A stretch of 64,000 nucleotides of DNA from Antarctobacter sediminis (GCF_019218285.1 NZ_JAHUZG010000002.1:248001-312000); one strand, 5' to 3'; positions 46,084-56,306 are shown, counted from the first letter of the stretch. The notes: generated by a model not told the origin, from the sequence alone. Program-made: numbers and translations.

Positions 46084-48210
46084 TCAGGCCGCGCGTTTCG
46101 GTACGGTTTGCGGAGACCGGGTCGCACCCTGACCAAGGGTGAATTCGCCCACCAGACGCGACAGTTGCCCTGCCTGCCGGGCAAGGTCCGTGGCCGCCGA
46201 ACGGCTGGCTTCGGCGACCTCGGTGTTCTGGCCGGTAAGGCTATGCAGCTCGGTCATATTGGCCAGAACGGCATCAAGGCTGCGGGTCTGGCCGTCGGCG
46301 GCACGGGCCAGTTCAGCGATGGTTTCGTCCACGTCGCGCACACGGTCGCGGATCGCCTCCAACGCGCCGCCGGTTTCATCCACAAGATCGACCCCGGTGC
46401 GGATTTCCCGCCCGCTTTCCTCGATCAGCTTCTTGATGTCCATCGCGGCACTGGCCGAACGGCTGGCCAGTTCGCGCACTTCTTCGGCCACGACGGCAAA
46501 GCCCTTGCCCGCGCTGCCCGCCCGGGCGGCCTCGACCCCCGCATTCAGGGCCAAAAGATTGGTCTGAAAGGCGATATCCTCGATCAGCGCCGAAATCTGA
46601 CTGATCTGTTCGGACGATCCCGAAATCCTGTCCATGGCGGCGATGGCCCTGCGGACCACCTCGCGCGATTCATCGGCGCGCGCACGGGCGTCATCGGCAA
46701 GGCTCTTGGCGCTGCCAAGTGCCTCACGCGCCGTGTCCTGCGCCGCAACCAAGGCGCCCACCGCATCGCCGGCGTGGCCGATGGTTTCGACTTGCCGTTC
46801 CGTTCGCCCGGCCAGATCCCCGGCGGTGCCGCGCATGTTGCCAGCACGTGAATCGAGGTCACCGGCGGTTTCGGCAAGCGCCCCAAGCACGGTGCGCAAC
46901 CGCGCCGCCGCCGTGTTGAAATCGGTGCGGATGGCATCGTATTCCGGTGCCAGAGGCACATCGAAATGCAGCGATAAATCTGCCTCGGCCAGAGCGCGCA
47001 GCCCCTCGGTCACAAGGTCGACCACCTGTTGGTGCTTGGCGTTCAGTTCAGCCTCATTGGCCTCGCGGATGCGGTCATTCTCGGCGCGAATAGCCAGTGT
47101 CTTGACCTTCAGCTCTTCGATGGAGCGGGCAAGATCGCAGATCTCGCTTCCACCGTTCAGGCAGGGAACGTCCAGATCAAAGCGATCATTTGCAAACTCA
47201 AACAACACGGCGCGCAGCTGCCGGATGCGACGGGACATGATCTCGAATATGAGGACAGCCAATCCAACCACCAGGATGGCGGCACCGATAGCGGTCCAAA
47301 GCTGGCGGCGCCGGACGTCATTTGCCGTCGACCGCGCCACCGCGGCCAATGACATCGTATCCTCGATCAGCTCGGTCTCGATCCCCTGAAGGGCGGCCTG
47401 CCAGTCCGCGTGAACACCGATCCAAGCGTCGAAGGACAGCGCCTCCCAGTCACCCGAGCCCAGCCGGGCGCGGAAGATTGCGTTGCGACTATCCTGCAAT
47501 GCCGCCCAGGCCGCCCCCTCTGACACCGACGTGCCCAGCGCCGGTTGACCGGAGAGGCGACCCGCGGTTTCCAGCCCGATACCTTCCAGCCGGATCGCGG
47601 TCAGGAACTCGGAATAGGCGACAGTGTTGAAGGACCATTCGGTGACCGCGGTTGCGCCCAGCGCCGCCTCTCTTGCGGACCAAAGGCGCACTTCGGACAG
47701 GGCCGCCATGGCCCGCAGGCGGTCCAGCACGGCGCTGTCGGCGCGGATCGACAAAGCCGCCTCTGCCAGACGGTCCAGATCCTCCAGCAGCGCGGCATAA
47801 ACAAGGCGGCCATCATTGGCCGGCACCAGAAGGTCATCGACATTCCCGCGCGCCACGCCCAACCGCTCTGTCAGCGTGATCAGGCGGTCCCCGGCCTGCG
47901 GCGCACGCCCGGTCAACAGCGAAAGACCTGTTTGCAAGCGGTCCAGTGCTGCGTCGGTCACGGCAACCTGCGCCGCGAAACCCTCGGCCCCCGCATCGCC
48001 GAACGACCCCAAGACACCGGCCGCCAACGCCATTTCCGCGCCCAGGTGATACTGCGCCTCTCGCAGCAGCCTGACCTCGGCGATCACGTCGTAAACCTGA
48101 CCGGCCTGCGCGGCCTCCTTGTCCAGCCGGTCGATCTGTAACCAGACATAGAACCCCAACAGCCCGACCATCGGCGCAAGCAGGGTCAAGAGGATCCACC
48201 GCAGTTTCAT
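46084..48210 (-). CDS. Methyl-accepting chemotaxis protein between choX and choW
   Basis: 708 residues. TM1 is at about 4-24, a helical periplasmic sensor at about 26-302, TM2 at about 304-325. A HAMP-like region and coiled coil follow, then the signalling tip near 530-600 ([20 protein letters not shown] to [18 protein letters not shown]). The sensor resembles NIT-type or all-helical sensors; I am not certain which. There is no C-terminal CheR-binding pentapeptide (it ends TVPKRAA). It is co-directional with and between the choline-binding protein and permease genes, so a role in sensing the transport ligand is a reasonable inference. Confidence 0.88.
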   Translation of the reverse strand: MKLRWILLTLLAPMVGLLGFYVWLQIDRLDKEAAQAGQVYDVIAEVRLLREAQYHLGAEMALAAGVLGSFGDAGAEGFAAQVAVTDAALDRLQTGLSLLTGRAPQAGDRLITLTERLGVARGNVDDLLVPANDGRLVYAALLEDLDRLAEAALSIRADSAVLDRLRAMAALSEVRLWSAREAALGATAVTEWSFNTVAYSEFLTAIRLEGIGLETAGRLSGQPALGTSVSEGAAWAALQDSRNAIFRARLGSGDWEALSFDAWIGVHADWQAALQGIETELIEDTMSLAAVARSTANDVRRRQLWTAIGAAILVVGLAVLIFEIMSRRIRQLRAVLFEFANDRFDLDVPCLNGGSEICDLARSIEELKVKTLAIRAENDRIREANEAELNAKHQQVVDLVTEGLRALAEADLSLHFDVPLAPEYDAIRTDFNTAAARLRTVLGALAETAGDLDSRAGNMRGTAGDLAGRTERQVETIGHAGDAVGALVAAQDTAREALGSAKSLADDARARADESREVVRRAIAAMDRISGSSEQISQISALIEDIAFQTNLLALNAGVEAARAGSAGKGFAVVAEEVRELASRSASAAMDIKKLIEESGREIRTGVDLVDETGGALEAIRDRVRDVDETIAELARAADGQTRSLDAVLANMTELHSLTGQNTEVAEASRSAATDLARQAGQLSRLVGEFTLGQGATRSPQTVPKRAA

Positions 48211-48382
48211 GTAAAGCCCTTCCTCGACGCACTGGACACAACCCGGGCCGCGGCGCGGGACCCGCGCAGGCTCGTCAAGAAAGGTGAAGGATGATTGAAT
48301 AAGCCTTTGCGCGCTTAGGGCGCATTTTGTTCAATTGCCCCAAGGCAATGGGCGAGGCACCAATGCGCCCCGCCCGATTTTC

Positions 48383-49303
48383 TTATTGCAGCGCGCCCAT
48401 GACCGCCGCCTTGGCGTCGCCGCCATCCTTGGCGGTCACGCCGTCAAGCCAACCATCCAGCACCTGCGTATTGGCCGAAAGCCAGGTCTTTGCTGCGGCC
48501 TCCGGCTCTTCGCCTTCGTCCAGGATCAGGCCCATGATCTCGTTTTCCATCGCCAGCGAAAACTCGAGGTTTGTCAGCAAAGCGCCAACGTTCGGGCATT
48601 CCTCGACATAACCCGCGCGGGTGTTGGTATAGACCGTGGCACCACCCAGATCGGGGCCAAAGTAATCGTCCCCGCCCGTCAGGTAGGTCAGATCATAGTT
48701 GGCGTTCATCGGGTGCGGCTCCCACGCGAGGAAGATCACCGGTTCGTCACGTTTCACCGCACGCCCGACCTGTGCCAGCATGCCCTGTTCCGAGCTTTCC
48801 TTGACCTCGAAAGCGTTCAGTCCAAAGGCGTCCTTGTCGATCATGTCGATGATCAGGCGGTTGCCATCATTGCCAGGTTCGATGCCATAGATGGTTTCGT
48901 CCAGAGCATCCGCATGCGCCGCGATATCGGCGAAGTCCTTGATCCCCATGGCGGCCCCTGCCGCATTGGTCGCCAGCGTGTATTTCGCGCCATGCAGGTT
49001 GGCGCGGACGGTGTCGACGGTGCCGGCATCCCGATAGGGGGCGATATCTGCCTCCATCGTCGGCATCCAGTTGCCGAGGAAGATGTCGATGTCGCCATTG
49101 GCCATGGAGGTATAAGTGACGGGCACCGACAGAACTTTGATCTCGGTCTCGTAGCCCAGCGCATCCAGAACCAGCGTGGTGGCCGCCGTGGTGGCCGTGA
49201 TGTCGGTCCAGCCTACGTCAGAAAAGGTGACGGTGCCGCAATCGGCCAGGGCGGTGCCAGCGGCAAAGCTGAGCGCAAGTGCGGAAGTGAGGGTCTTTTT
49301 CAT
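48383..49303 (-). CDS. choX: Choline-binding periplasmic protein ChoX
   Basis: 306 residues with a signal peptide (MKKTLTSALALSFAAGTALA). The mature protein has the type-II binding-protein fold with GWTDITATTAATTLVLDALGY, SMANGDIDIFLGNWMPTM and IFLAWEPHPMNANYDLTYL, where Trp residues form the aromatic cage for trimethylammonium groups. It is the substrate-binding component of the ChoXWV uptake system; choline or acetylcholine is the expected ligand. The gene is 172 bases from the chemoreceptor gene that follows. Confidence 0.92.
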   Translation of the reverse strand: MKKTLTSALALSFAAGTALADCGTVTFSDVGWTDITATTAATTLVLDALGYETEIKVLSVPVTYTSMANGDIDIFLGNWMPTMEADIAPYRDAGTVDTVRANLHGAKYTLATNAAGAAMGIKDFADIAAHADALDETIYGIEPGNDGNRLIIDMIDKDAFGLNAFEVKESSEQGMLAQVGRAVKRDEPVIFLAWEPHPMNANYDLTYLTGGDDYFGPDLGGATVYTNTRAGYVEECPNVGALLTNLEFSLAMENEIMGLILDEGEEPEAAAKTWLSANTQVLDGWLDGVTAKDGGDAKAAVMGALQ

Positions 49304-49332
49304 TGCTTTCTCCCATGTTGGTTTTGCGCGCA

Positions 49333-49361
49333 AGTAGACAGCGCCTTGCCGCCCATTGCAA
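49333..49361 (-). promoter_or_regulatory. Putative choX promoter
   Basis: On the minus strand TTGCAA (49361-49356) is 17 bases from TCTACT (49338-49333), about 30 bases before the choX ATG at 49303. This is a moderate match to the housekeeping consensus at a suitable distance. Confidence 0.35.
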
Positions 49362-49368
49362 CCGGACA

Positions 49369-49429
49369 AGGGGGCTCTGCCCCCGGCGCCCTGCGGTCGC
49401 CTCCCCCGGAGTATTTTTGCCAAGAAGAA
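49369..49429 (+). repeat. Dispersed intergenic repeat, copy B
   Basis: It contains GGGGGCTCTGCCCCC, GCCCTGCGG, CTCCCCCGGAGTATTTTT and AAGAAGAA in the order shared with copies A and C. It lies in the divergent spacer between choX and the adenine deaminase gene, so it is not simply a terminator. Confidence 0.75.
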
Positions 49430-49550
49430 ACCGGGACGACGGGCATGTGACTGCACTGTGTTGCGGGCGGCCCTTTGCCGCTCGGGAAGGTCTCGCAGGT
49501 GGGGCGGGCCTGTGCCATCATCGGGACCAAGGCGGCACGGAGGCAGGCAA

Positions 49551-51245
49551 ATGGCGGATCTGGAACGGCGCATCGCGCAGGGACGCGGCGACGAGGTGGC
49601 GGACAAGGTCCTGCGAGGCGCGCGCATTTTTGACCTTGTGACCGGAGCCTTGCTTGAGGGGGACGTCGCGATCTGCGGCGACACGATCGTCGGTGTCTTT
49701 GACAGCTATGAGGGGCGTGAGGTGATCGACGTGTCGGGCCTGATCCTTGTACCCGGCTTTATCGACACGCATCTGCACATCGAAAGCTCGCTGGTGACGC
49801 CATTCGAATTCGACCGTTGCGTTGGGCCGCGCGGGGTGACGACGGCGATTTGTGACCCGCATGAAATTGCCAATGTGGTGGGCGAAGCCGGGGTCCGCTA
49901 TTTCCAGCAGGCGAGCCTGCACACGCTGATCGACATCAAGGTGCAACTGTCGTCCTGCGTGCCCTCGACCCACATGGAAACAGCCGGTGCCGAACTGGAT
50001 GCGGCGGCGATTGCCCGGCTGATGGGGCACGCATCGGGACTTGGGCTGGCGGAGTTCATGAATTTTCCCGGCGTGATCCACCGTGACCCGGGTTGCATGG
50101 ACAAGCTGCGCCTGTTCGAGGGCGGACATGTGGACGGGCATTGCCCGCTGCTGTCCGGCAAGGATCTGAACGCCTATGTGGCGGCGGGCATCCGCACCGA
50201 GCACGAGGCAACCTCGGCCCCTGAAGCCTTGGAAAAGCTGCGCAAGGGGATGCGGGTTCTGATCCGCGAAGGATCGGTGTCGAAGGACATGCACGCCCTG
50301 CAACCGCTGCTGGACGAGCGCACGGCACCCTACATGTGCCTGTGTACCGATGACCGCAATCCGCTGGACATCGGGGAGCACGGCCACCTCGATTACATGA
50401 TCCGCGAGATGATCCGCCTTGGCTCATCGCCGCTGGCGGTTTACCGGGCGGCGACCTTGTCGGCGGCCGAGGCGTTTGGCCTGAAGGATCGCGGCATGAT
50501 CGCCCCCGGCAAGCGGGCGGATATCGTGGCACTGGGATCGCTGGAGGACTGCGATGCGCAAATGGTGCTGGCCGGGGGCGTTGTCCTGTCCGAGGCGGCC
50601 TTTGCCGCGCGCGAGACAGTGGCCCCGGTCGGGCGGCAGTCGGTCAAGGCGCCGCGCGTCGTGGCCGAAAACTTTCGCGCCCGCGCCAACCGGGTGGACA
50701 CCGATGTGATCGGCATCCGCGAGGGGCAGATCCTGACCGACCACCTGCACGAAGACATTGCCATCGAGGACGGCGACAAGATGCCGGACGTGGAACGCGA
50801 TCTGGTGCGGATCGCGGTGGTGGAGCGACACGGGAAGAACGGCAATATCGCCACGGGCTTCGTCAAGGGATTTGGCCTGAAAGCGGGGGCAATTGCCTCG
50901 ACCGTCTGCCATGACCATCACAATATCGCCTGCGTGGGCGTGGATTATGGCGACATGGCCGTGGCGGCCAATCGGCTGGGTGATATCGAGGGCGGTTTCG
51001 TTGTGGTCCGTGACGGCGCGGTGCTGGCGGAACTGGCCCTGCCGGTGGCCGGCTTGATGAGTCTTGACCCATTCGAGGACGTACGTGCCCGGCTGGTGGA
51101 CTTGCGGGCGGCGGCGAAATCGCTGGGCGTGGGGCTGGAAGAACCGTTTTTGCAGCTTGCCTTCCTTGCCTTGCCGGTGATCCCGGCGCTGAAGATCACC
51201 GATCGGGGCATGGTGGACGTGAACCGGTTCGAGATCATCGGATAG
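49551..51245 (+). CDS. ade: Adenine deaminase
   Basis: 564 residues, the expected length. The N-terminal amidohydrolase domain has [20 protein letters not shown] (metal-binding His-x-His), [14 protein letters not shown] and [15 protein letters not shown], and the catalytic Asp in [13 protein letters not shown]. The C-terminal adenine-deaminase domain has [20 protein letters not shown] with the His pair. It converts adenine to hypoxanthine and ammonia for purine salvage. The start at 49551 is the first sensible Met. It is divergent from the choline operon. Confidence 0.9.
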   Translation: MADLERRIAQGRGDEVADKVLRGARIFDLVTGALLEGDVAICGDTIVGVFDSYEGREVIDVSGLILVPGFIDTHLHIESSLVTPFEFDRCVGPRGVTTAICDPHEIANVVGEAGVRYFQQASLHTLIDIKVQLSSCVPSTHMETAGAELDAAAIARLMGHASGLGLAEFMNFPGVIHRDPGCMDKLRLFEGGHVDGHCPLLSGKDLNAYVAAGIRTEHEATSAPEALEKLRKGMRVLIREGSVSKDMHALQPLLDERTAPYMCLCTDDRNPLDIGEHGHLDYMIREMIRLGSSPLAVYRAATLSAAEAFGLKDRGMIAPGKRADIVALGSLEDCDAQMVLAGGVVLSEAAFAARETVAPVGRQSVKAPRVVAENFRARANRVDTDVIGIREGQILTDHLHEDIAIEDGDKMPDVERDLVRIAVVERHGKNGNIATGFVKGFGLKAGAIASTVCHDHHNIACVGVDYGDMAVAANRLGDIEGGFVVVRDGAVLAELALPVAGLMSLDPFEDVRARLVDLRAAAKSLGVGLEEPFLQLAFLALPVIPALKITDRGMVDVNRFEIIG

Positions 51246-51323
51246 CGAGCTGCCCCAGCCCGCCGCGGCGGCAAGACGGCCGCATTGCACCGGCCCTTTG
51301 CGGGCCGATGCAGGTCAAGAACC

Positions 51324-52499
51324 TTACAGCCGGTTCAACAACGCAGGGGTCGGCCATGCGTCGGCGGGCATGCCCAGTTCGCGCTGGACGTCACGCACGG
51401 CGCCGCGCGTGCCGGCACCGAGAATGCCGTCGATCTTGCCCACGTCATAGCCGCGCGCGGCCAGCTTGGTCTGCAAGAGCTTCATCTGCTCGCCCGACAG
51501 GCCCTGTTCGGGGTTGCCCGCGTCATAGACCGGCGCGCCTTCCAGCCGGGTGCCGAAATAGGCGGCGGTCAGAACATAGGTAAAGCTCTGGTTCCACTCA
51601 AAATAGATGCTGAAGTTCGGGTACGCGATAAAGGCTGGTCCCTTGCGGCCCTGCGGGATCACGATAGATGCCTCCAACCGGCCGTCATCCAGCGGACCGT
51701 GCTTGCCGCGCACGCCGAGCTGTTCCCATTCGGCGACGGTCTTGGTGGCGTGCATCCCGGTGTCATACCACTCGAGATCGGCGGGCAGATCGACCTCTTG
51801 CAGCCAAGGCTCATTCGGACGCCAGCCGAGATGCGACAACATCTTGGCACCGGACATAAGCGCATCGGGGGCCGAGGTCTTGGGCGTGACATGGCCATCG
51901 CCATCGCCGTCGACGCCATTGATCAGGATGTCCTTGGGCAGCATCTGCACCATGCCGATCTCACCGGCCCATGCGCCCGTCGTTGTGCGCGGGTCGAAAT
52001 CGCCCTGTTCATAAAGGGACAGGGCCGCAAAGATCTGGGGCCGGAAGATTTCCGGGCGGCGGCAATCATGCGCCAGCGTCACCAACGCGTTGAGCGTGTT
52101 GAAATCGCCCTGAAAGGCGCCGAAATCGGTTTCGAAGGCCCAGAAGGCAAGCAAAACGCCGCGCGACAGACCAAATTCGCTTTCGATCCGGTCGAACACG
52201 CTATCATAGCGGCTGGACATCTGGCGCCCCTTGTCCAACCGGTTCTGGCTGATCAGCTTGCGCGAGAAGGTGATGAACGGATCCTGAAAGATCCCTTGGC
52301 GGCGGTCAGCCCGCAGCACCGCATCGCTTTTCTGCGCGCTGGCAAAGAACCGCTGGACTGCCGCTGGGTCATGGCCAAGCGTGACCGCCTCCTGTGCCAG
52401 CCCATCGACAAAAGCGCCAAAGCCTCCGCCGCAGGGCACGTCCTGTGCCTGGGCCGTGCCTGCCAACATCAGCGCACCGAAAATAGCCGAAAAACGCAT
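51324..52499 (-). CDS. Lytic murein transglycosylase (MltB-like) with peptidoglycan-binding domain
   Basis: 391 residues with a signal peptide (MRFSAIFGALMLAGTAQAQD). The SLT_2-type catalytic domain (about 30-300) has the catalytic Glu in LLAFWAFETDFGAFQGDF and GEIGMVQMLPKDILINGVDGDG. The C-terminal 60 residues are a PG_binding_1 domain (LQTKLAARGYDVGKIDGILG). It cuts peptidoglycan and forms 1,6-anhydro-MurNAc ends. No lipobox, so it is probably a soluble periplasmic enzyme. Confidence 0.92.
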   Translation of the reverse strand: MRFSAIFGALMLAGTAQAQDVPCGGGFGAFVDGLAQEAVTLGHDPAAVQRFFASAQKSDAVLRADRRQGIFQDPFITFSRKLISQNRLDKGRQMSSRYDSVFDRIESEFGLSRGVLLAFWAFETDFGAFQGDFNTLNALVTLAHDCRRPEIFRPQIFAALSLYEQGDFDPRTTTGAWAGEIGMVQMLPKDILINGVDGDGDGHVTPKTSAPDALMSGAKMLSHLGWRPNEPWLQEVDLPADLEWYDTGMHATKTVAEWEQLGVRGKHGPLDDGRLEASIVIPQGRKGPAFIAYPNFSIYFEWNQSFTYVLTAAYFGTRLEGAPVYDAGNPEQGLSGEQMKLLQTKLAARGYDVGKIDGILGAGTRGAVRDVQRELGMPADAWPTPALLNRL

Positions 52500-52735
52500 G
52501 ATTTTCCCCGATTGCTCCGTTTGGGCAGCACAGTAGCAAGACAGGCGCGCGGGGCAAGCGGGCTTCGTTCGTCGCGCGTTCCGGCGCCACTTTGAACGGG
52601 CATCGGCAGAAATTTACCGGATGTTCAGAAAACTGACCAAAGTTAACCGTTTTTTCACTGTTGTGAACGATTGATCAATTTAACGAGTTGTTGATGTATG
52701 TGCCCCGAAACCGGATCGGGCGTCAGGAGGTCTGC

Positions 52736-53098
52736 TTGAACGTGCTGATTGTCGAAAGCAGTGAGCCTTTGGCACAACTGTGGAAGCATCACCTGCAAAG
52801 AAGCGGAGCACGGGTCTGGACGGCCACGACACAGGACGCGGCCTTCGAACTGCTGGCCAAACATCAGTTCGAAGTCATCATTCTTGATGTCGTGCTGGAG
52901 GATGGCAGCGCGCTGGCAGTTTCGGACCTTGCCCAGTTCCGGCAGCCCGACGCACGTATCATCTTTGTCACCAACACGACGTTCTTTTCCGACGGGTCGA
53001 TTTTCAACCTGTGCGCCAACGCCTGCGCCTATCTGCCAAGCACCACCGCCCCGGACGATCTGGCGACGATGGTGCAGCATTACGCCCGCGCCGGTTAG
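52736..53098 (+). CDS. Degenerate single-domain response-regulator receiver, TTG start
   Basis: 120 residues. TTG at 52736 is 5 bases after a perfect AGGAGG (52725-52730), which fixes the start; an upstream ATG at 52694 has no such site. The fold is a CheY-like receiver with phospho-acceptor D51 (IILDVVLEDGS) and T79. The acidic pair is E7-S8 instead of Asp-Asp, and the conserved Lys is replaced (YLPSTTAP). It therefore may not phosphorylate normally and could be a pseudo-receiver. No kinase gene is adjacent. Confidence 0.75.
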   Translation: MNVLIVESSEPLAQLWKHHLQRSGARVWTATTQDAAFELLAKHQFEVIILDVVLEDGSALAVSDLAQFRQPDARIIFVTNTTFFSDGSIFNLCANACAYLPSTTAPDDLATMVQHYARAG

Positions 53099-53104
53099 GC
53101 CCGG

Positions 53105-54094
53105 TCAGGCCGCCCGCAGCGCATCACGCCCGTGCGGCGCCCAAAGGTCCAGTTCGGGGCCCACGGGAACGATACGATGGGGATTCACGGTGTCATGGCT
53201 GTAGTAATAGTGCCGCGTGATGTGATCGAAATTCACCGTCGCGGCGACGCCCGGCCACTGGTACAGTTCCCGCGTATAGGCCCAGAGGTTTGGAAAATCG
53301 ACGATCCGCGACCGGTTGCACTTGAAATGCCCGTGATAGACCTTGTCGAACCGGATCAGCGTGGTGAACAGCCGCCAATCGGCCTCGGTGATCGTGTCGC
53401 CCATCAGGTAACGCTGCCGGGATAGACGCTCTTCGATCCAGTCCAGCGTGTCGAACAGCGGGCCGACAGCCTCGTCATAGGCGGATTGCGAGGTCGCAAA
53501 GCCGGATTTGTAGACGCCATTGTTCACCGTGTCATAGATGCGGGCGTTCACCTCTTCGATGGCATCGCGCATTTCTGCGGGCCAATAGTCGTTCCGGTTG
53601 CCGGTGATCCCGTCGAAGGCCGAGTTGAACATGCGGATGATTTCCGAGGACTCGTTCGACACGATGGTTTGCCGCTGCTTGTCCCAGAGGACCGGGACCG
53701 TCACGCGACCGGTGGCCGCGGCATCGGCCTTGGTATAGATGTCACGCAGGAACGGCAGACCATATAGCGTGTCGCCACGCGCCGCCTTGTCATCGGTTTC
53801 AAAGGTCCAGCCGTCGTCCAGCATATCAGGATGCACGACGCTGACAGAGATCATATCCTCCAGCCCCTTGAGGCTGCGAAAGATCAGCGCGCGATGCGCC
53901 CAGGGACAGGCAAGGCTGACGTAGAGGTGATAGCGACCCGGTTCCGCCTTGAAGCCCCCCTGCCCTGTCGGACCGGCCTCGCCATCCGCGGTGATCCAGT
54001 TGCGCCACGACGAAGTCGAACGGACGAATTTACCGCCCGACGCCTTGGTGTCATACCAACCCGAGTGCCATGTACCTTCGACAAGTTGTCCCAT
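53105..54094 (-). CDS. Glutathionyl-hydroquinone reductase (YqjG-like)
   Basis: 329 residues of the Xi-class GST family. The catalytic Cys is in HLYVSLACPWAHRALIFR. The longer C-terminal domain has LPFLRDIYTKADAAATGRVT and FVRSTSSWRNWI near the start. These enzymes reduce glutathionyl-hydroquinones to hydroquinone and glutathione. It is convergent with the receiver gene, with six bases between stops. Confidence 0.92.
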   Translation of the reverse strand: MGQLVEGTWHSGWYDTKASGGKFVRSTSSWRNWITADGEAGPTGQGGFKAEPGRYHLYVSLACPWAHRALIFRSLKGLEDMISVSVVHPDMLDDGWTFETDDKAARGDTLYGLPFLRDIYTKADAAATGRVTVPVLWDKQRQTIVSNESSEIIRMFNSAFDGITGNRNDYWPAEMRDAIEEVNARIYDTVNNGVYKSGFATSQSAYDEAVGPLFDTLDWIEERLSRQRYLMGDTITEADWRLFTTLIRFDKVYHGHFKCNRSRIVDFPNLWAYTRELYQWPGVAATVNFDHITRHYYYSHDTVNPHRIVPVGPELDLWAPHGRDALRAA

Positions 54095-54202
54095 TGGGGC
54101 CTCCTATTCCTTGGGAAAGGAGGTAGCCCCGACCGGCCTGCATACAAAGGCCGCTTGGCGCGCAGGGGACTTGCGCAGGCGCACAGGCCCGCAGATCAGA
54201 CG

Positions 54203-54436
54203 CTAGCGCAGGTAGGTCTGCCAGAGCCAGATCAGCAGCATTGCCCCCAGCACAGCGCCGACCAGACCGGCCAACATGCCCCCAATGGTCAGCAGAAAAC
54301 GCAGAACCAGACCGCCGATCAGCGCGCCGCCGATGCCAATGGCAATGGTCGGCACGATACCGGTATCCATCCGCATCAGGCGGGTCGCAAGGAAACCGGC
54401 GGCGGCGCCGATGATGACAAGCCAGACGATGGGCAT
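54203..54436 (-). CDS. GlsB/YeaQ/YmgE family stress-response membrane protein
   Basis: 77 residues with three hydrophobic segments: VWLVIIGAAAGFLATRLM, VPTIAIGIGGALIGGLVLRFLL and GMLAGLVGAVLGAMLLIWLW. Gly-rich packing in the middle is typical of transglycosylase-associated YeaQ/GlsB proteins. Expression usually responds to stress; no molecular function is known. A similar small membrane protein gene follows upstream (54509-54745). Confidence 0.85.
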   Translation of the reverse strand: MPIVWLVIIGAAAGFLATRLMRMDTGIVPTIAIGIGGALIGGLVLRFLLTIGGMLAGLVGAVLGAMLLIWLWQTYLR

Positions 54437-54508
54437 TGGGAGCTCCTGATCCGGGGACTCGATGGACTATGGGAGCAGGATAGGCGAGCGCGCCCCAAGC
54501 GGCCAGCC

Positions 54509-54745
54509 CTAGCGCCGCCAGCGCGTGGGCACGATGACCAGCGCCCCGATCGAGGCGAGGATGGCGTTCAGTCCCGGGCTGCCGAATCCCACGCGGAACA
54601 TGACGCTGACAAAGTAGAACAGGAATGCGCCGCCGATGCAGATGATGATGCTTGGCAGAAAGCCGTTGCGGGTAAAGCCGGTTTTCTCAGAGGCATAGCC
54701 GATGATGCCCGCGATGACGACGGTGCCGATCAGGGTTGGGAACAT
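54509..54745 (-). CDS. Small hypothetical membrane protein, YeaQ-like
   Basis: 78 residues with three hydrophobic stretches (FPTLIGTVVIAGIIGYAS, GFLPSIIICIGGAFLFYF, GLNAILASIGALVIV) and a basic end (PTRWRR). It resembles the neighbouring YeaQ-like protein in size and topology more than in sequence. The start at 54745 lies after GGAGG-like sequence. It is upstream of the YeaQ gene and downstream of fmt on the same strand. Confidence 0.65.
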   Translation of the reverse strand: MFPTLIGTVVIAGIIGYASEKTGFTRNGFLPSIIICIGGAFLFYFVSVMFRVGFGSPGLNAILASIGALVIVPTRWRR

Positions 54746-54803
54746 CTGCGCCTCCTTCGGTTCGCGGCCACGATAGGCGTCATGGCCGCCGATGCCCAGA
54801 GGC

Positions 54804-55715
54804 TCAGCCGCCCAGCTGCGCGCCAGCTTCCAGCGGGTAGCCATTGAGGAACACGGCACTGTCTTGCGCGCCCTTGCCGGCCCTCTGGGCACGGGTGATG
54901 CGCAACGCGCCGGTGCCGCAGGCCACGGTCAGCCGGTCATCCAGCAGACGGCCCGGCGCGCCCTGCCCGGTTGCCGGCTCTGCTGCCAACAGCTTGATCC
55001 GGTTGCCGTCATGTATCGTCCATGCGCCCGGAAAGGGGGACAGACCGTTGATCTGGCGCAGGATTTCCGCCGCCGGCCGGGTCCAGTCAACGGCGGCCTC
55101 GGCCTTGTCGATCTTGGTGGCATAGGTCACACCCTCGTCGGGTTGGGGTTGCGGCACAAGATCGTCGAGCTTGGCCAACGCCTCGACGATCAATCCGGCC
55201 CCCATGGCGCTGAGTCGATCATGCAGTTCGCCTGTGGTCTCGGTCTCGCCGACCGGTGTCGCCTCGCGCAGGAGAACGGGGCCGGTGTCCAGCCCTGCCT
55301 CCATCTGCATGATGCAAATGCCGGTTTCCGCGTCGCCTGCCATGATCGCCCGGTGGATCGGTGCGGCCCCACGCCAGCGCGGCAAAAGGGAGGCATGAAT
55401 GTTCAGGCAACCATGTTCCGGCGCATCCAGCACGGCCTGCGGCAGGATCAGCCCGTAGGCCACCACGACGGCAACATCGGCCCCGAGATCCGCGAAGGCC
55501 TGTTGTTCCTCGGCAGATTTCAAGCTGGCCGGGTGTCGGACCGGCAGGCCCAGCGCCTCGGCCCGCTGGTGAACGGGCGTTGGCCGGTCTTTCTTGCCAC
55601 GTCCGGCCGGGCGCGGCGGCTGGCAATAAACGCAGGCGATCTCGTGCCCCGCGTCGACCAGAGCGTCGAGGACGGGAACGGAAAATTCGGGGGTGCCCAT
55701 GAAGATGACGCGCAT
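54804..55715 (-). CDS. fmt: Methionyl-tRNA formyltransferase
   Basis: 303 residues. The N-terminal hydrolase-like fold has [20 protein letters not shown], the folate-binding region and the catalytic motif [19 protein letters not shown]. The C-terminal OB-type domain (about 205-303) binds initiator tRNA. It formylates Met-tRNAi from 10-formyl-THF. It lies 97 bases after the third deformylase gene on the same strand, as in many bacteria where def and fmt are paired. Confidence 0.96.
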   Translation of the reverse strand: MRVIFMGTPEFSVPVLDALVDAGHEIACVYCQPPRPAGRGKKDRPTPVHQRAEALGLPVRHPASLKSAEEQQAFADLGADVAVVVAYGLILPQAVLDAPEHGCLNIHASLLPRWRGAAPIHRAIMAGDAETGICIMQMEAGLDTGPVLLREATPVGETETTGELHDRLSAMGAGLIVEALAKLDDLVPQPQPDEGVTYATKIDKAEAAVDWTRPAAEILRQINGLSPFPGAWTIHDGNRIKLLAAEPATGQGAPGRLLDDRLTVACGTGALRITRAQRAGKGAQDSAVFLNGYPLEAGAQLGG

Positions 55716-55811
55716 CGGCCTGCTCCTGCGGTGGTTACAACGCGGGTGTAGCGCAAGGCCGAGCGCGGGGCCAGACGACAGCGGTGCGCTGTGAATGCGC
55801 TCCCAGCGGCG

Positions 55812-56306
55812 TCAGACGCGTTTGCGGGCCTTGCGCAGCAACATGTCCCGTTTGACCTTGCTGAGCCGGTCGAAATACATCCGCCCGTTCAGATGGTCGA
55901 TCTGGTGCTGGACCGAGGTCGCCCATAGCCCGACCAGATCCTTGCGCACCTTCATTCCAAGGTGGTCAATGTAGGTCACTGTCACAGCGCGCGGGCGGCT
56001 GATCGTGGCATGGACACCCGGCAGGTTCGGGCTTGCCTCGTCATGGTCGCGGAACTCGACCGAGGCATGCAGGATTTCCGGGTTGGCCATGCGGATTGCC
56101 TTGCCCCGTTCGTCCGAGGCATCCACCACTGCCAGACGCATCATCACGCCGATCTGCGGCGCGGCAAGGCCAACGCCGGGCATCGCCTCCATAGTGTCGA
56201 TCATGTCATCCCAGATGGCGCGGATCTCGTCGGTGATCTCGCTTACGGGAGCTGCGGCTGTGCGCAGGCGCTTGTCCGGCCAAGGCACGAAGGGGCGTTT
56301 GGTCAT
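55812..56306 (-). CDS. Catalytically degenerate peptide deformylase homologue
   Basis: 164 residues with the deformylase fold. Motif 1 is intact (GVGLAAPQ, 44-51). Motif 2 reads EASPNLPG (90-97) where active enzymes have EGCLSxPG, so the metal-ligand Cys is Ser92. Motif 3 reads HQIDH (134-138) where active enzymes have HExDH, so the catalytic Glu is Gln135. The two metal-binding His remain. It is likely inactive as a deformylase and may have a regulatory or binding role. Its start overlaps def2 by 4 bases, so it is made with it. Confidence 0.88.
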   Translation of the reverse strand: MTKRPFVPWPDKRLRTAAAPVSEITDEIRAIWDDMIDTMEAMPGVGLAAPQIGVMMRLAVVDASDERGKAIRMANPEILHASVEFRDHDEASPNLPGVHATISRPRAVTVTYIDHLGMKVRKDLVGLWATSVQHQIDHLNGRMYFDRLSKVKRDMLLRKARKRV

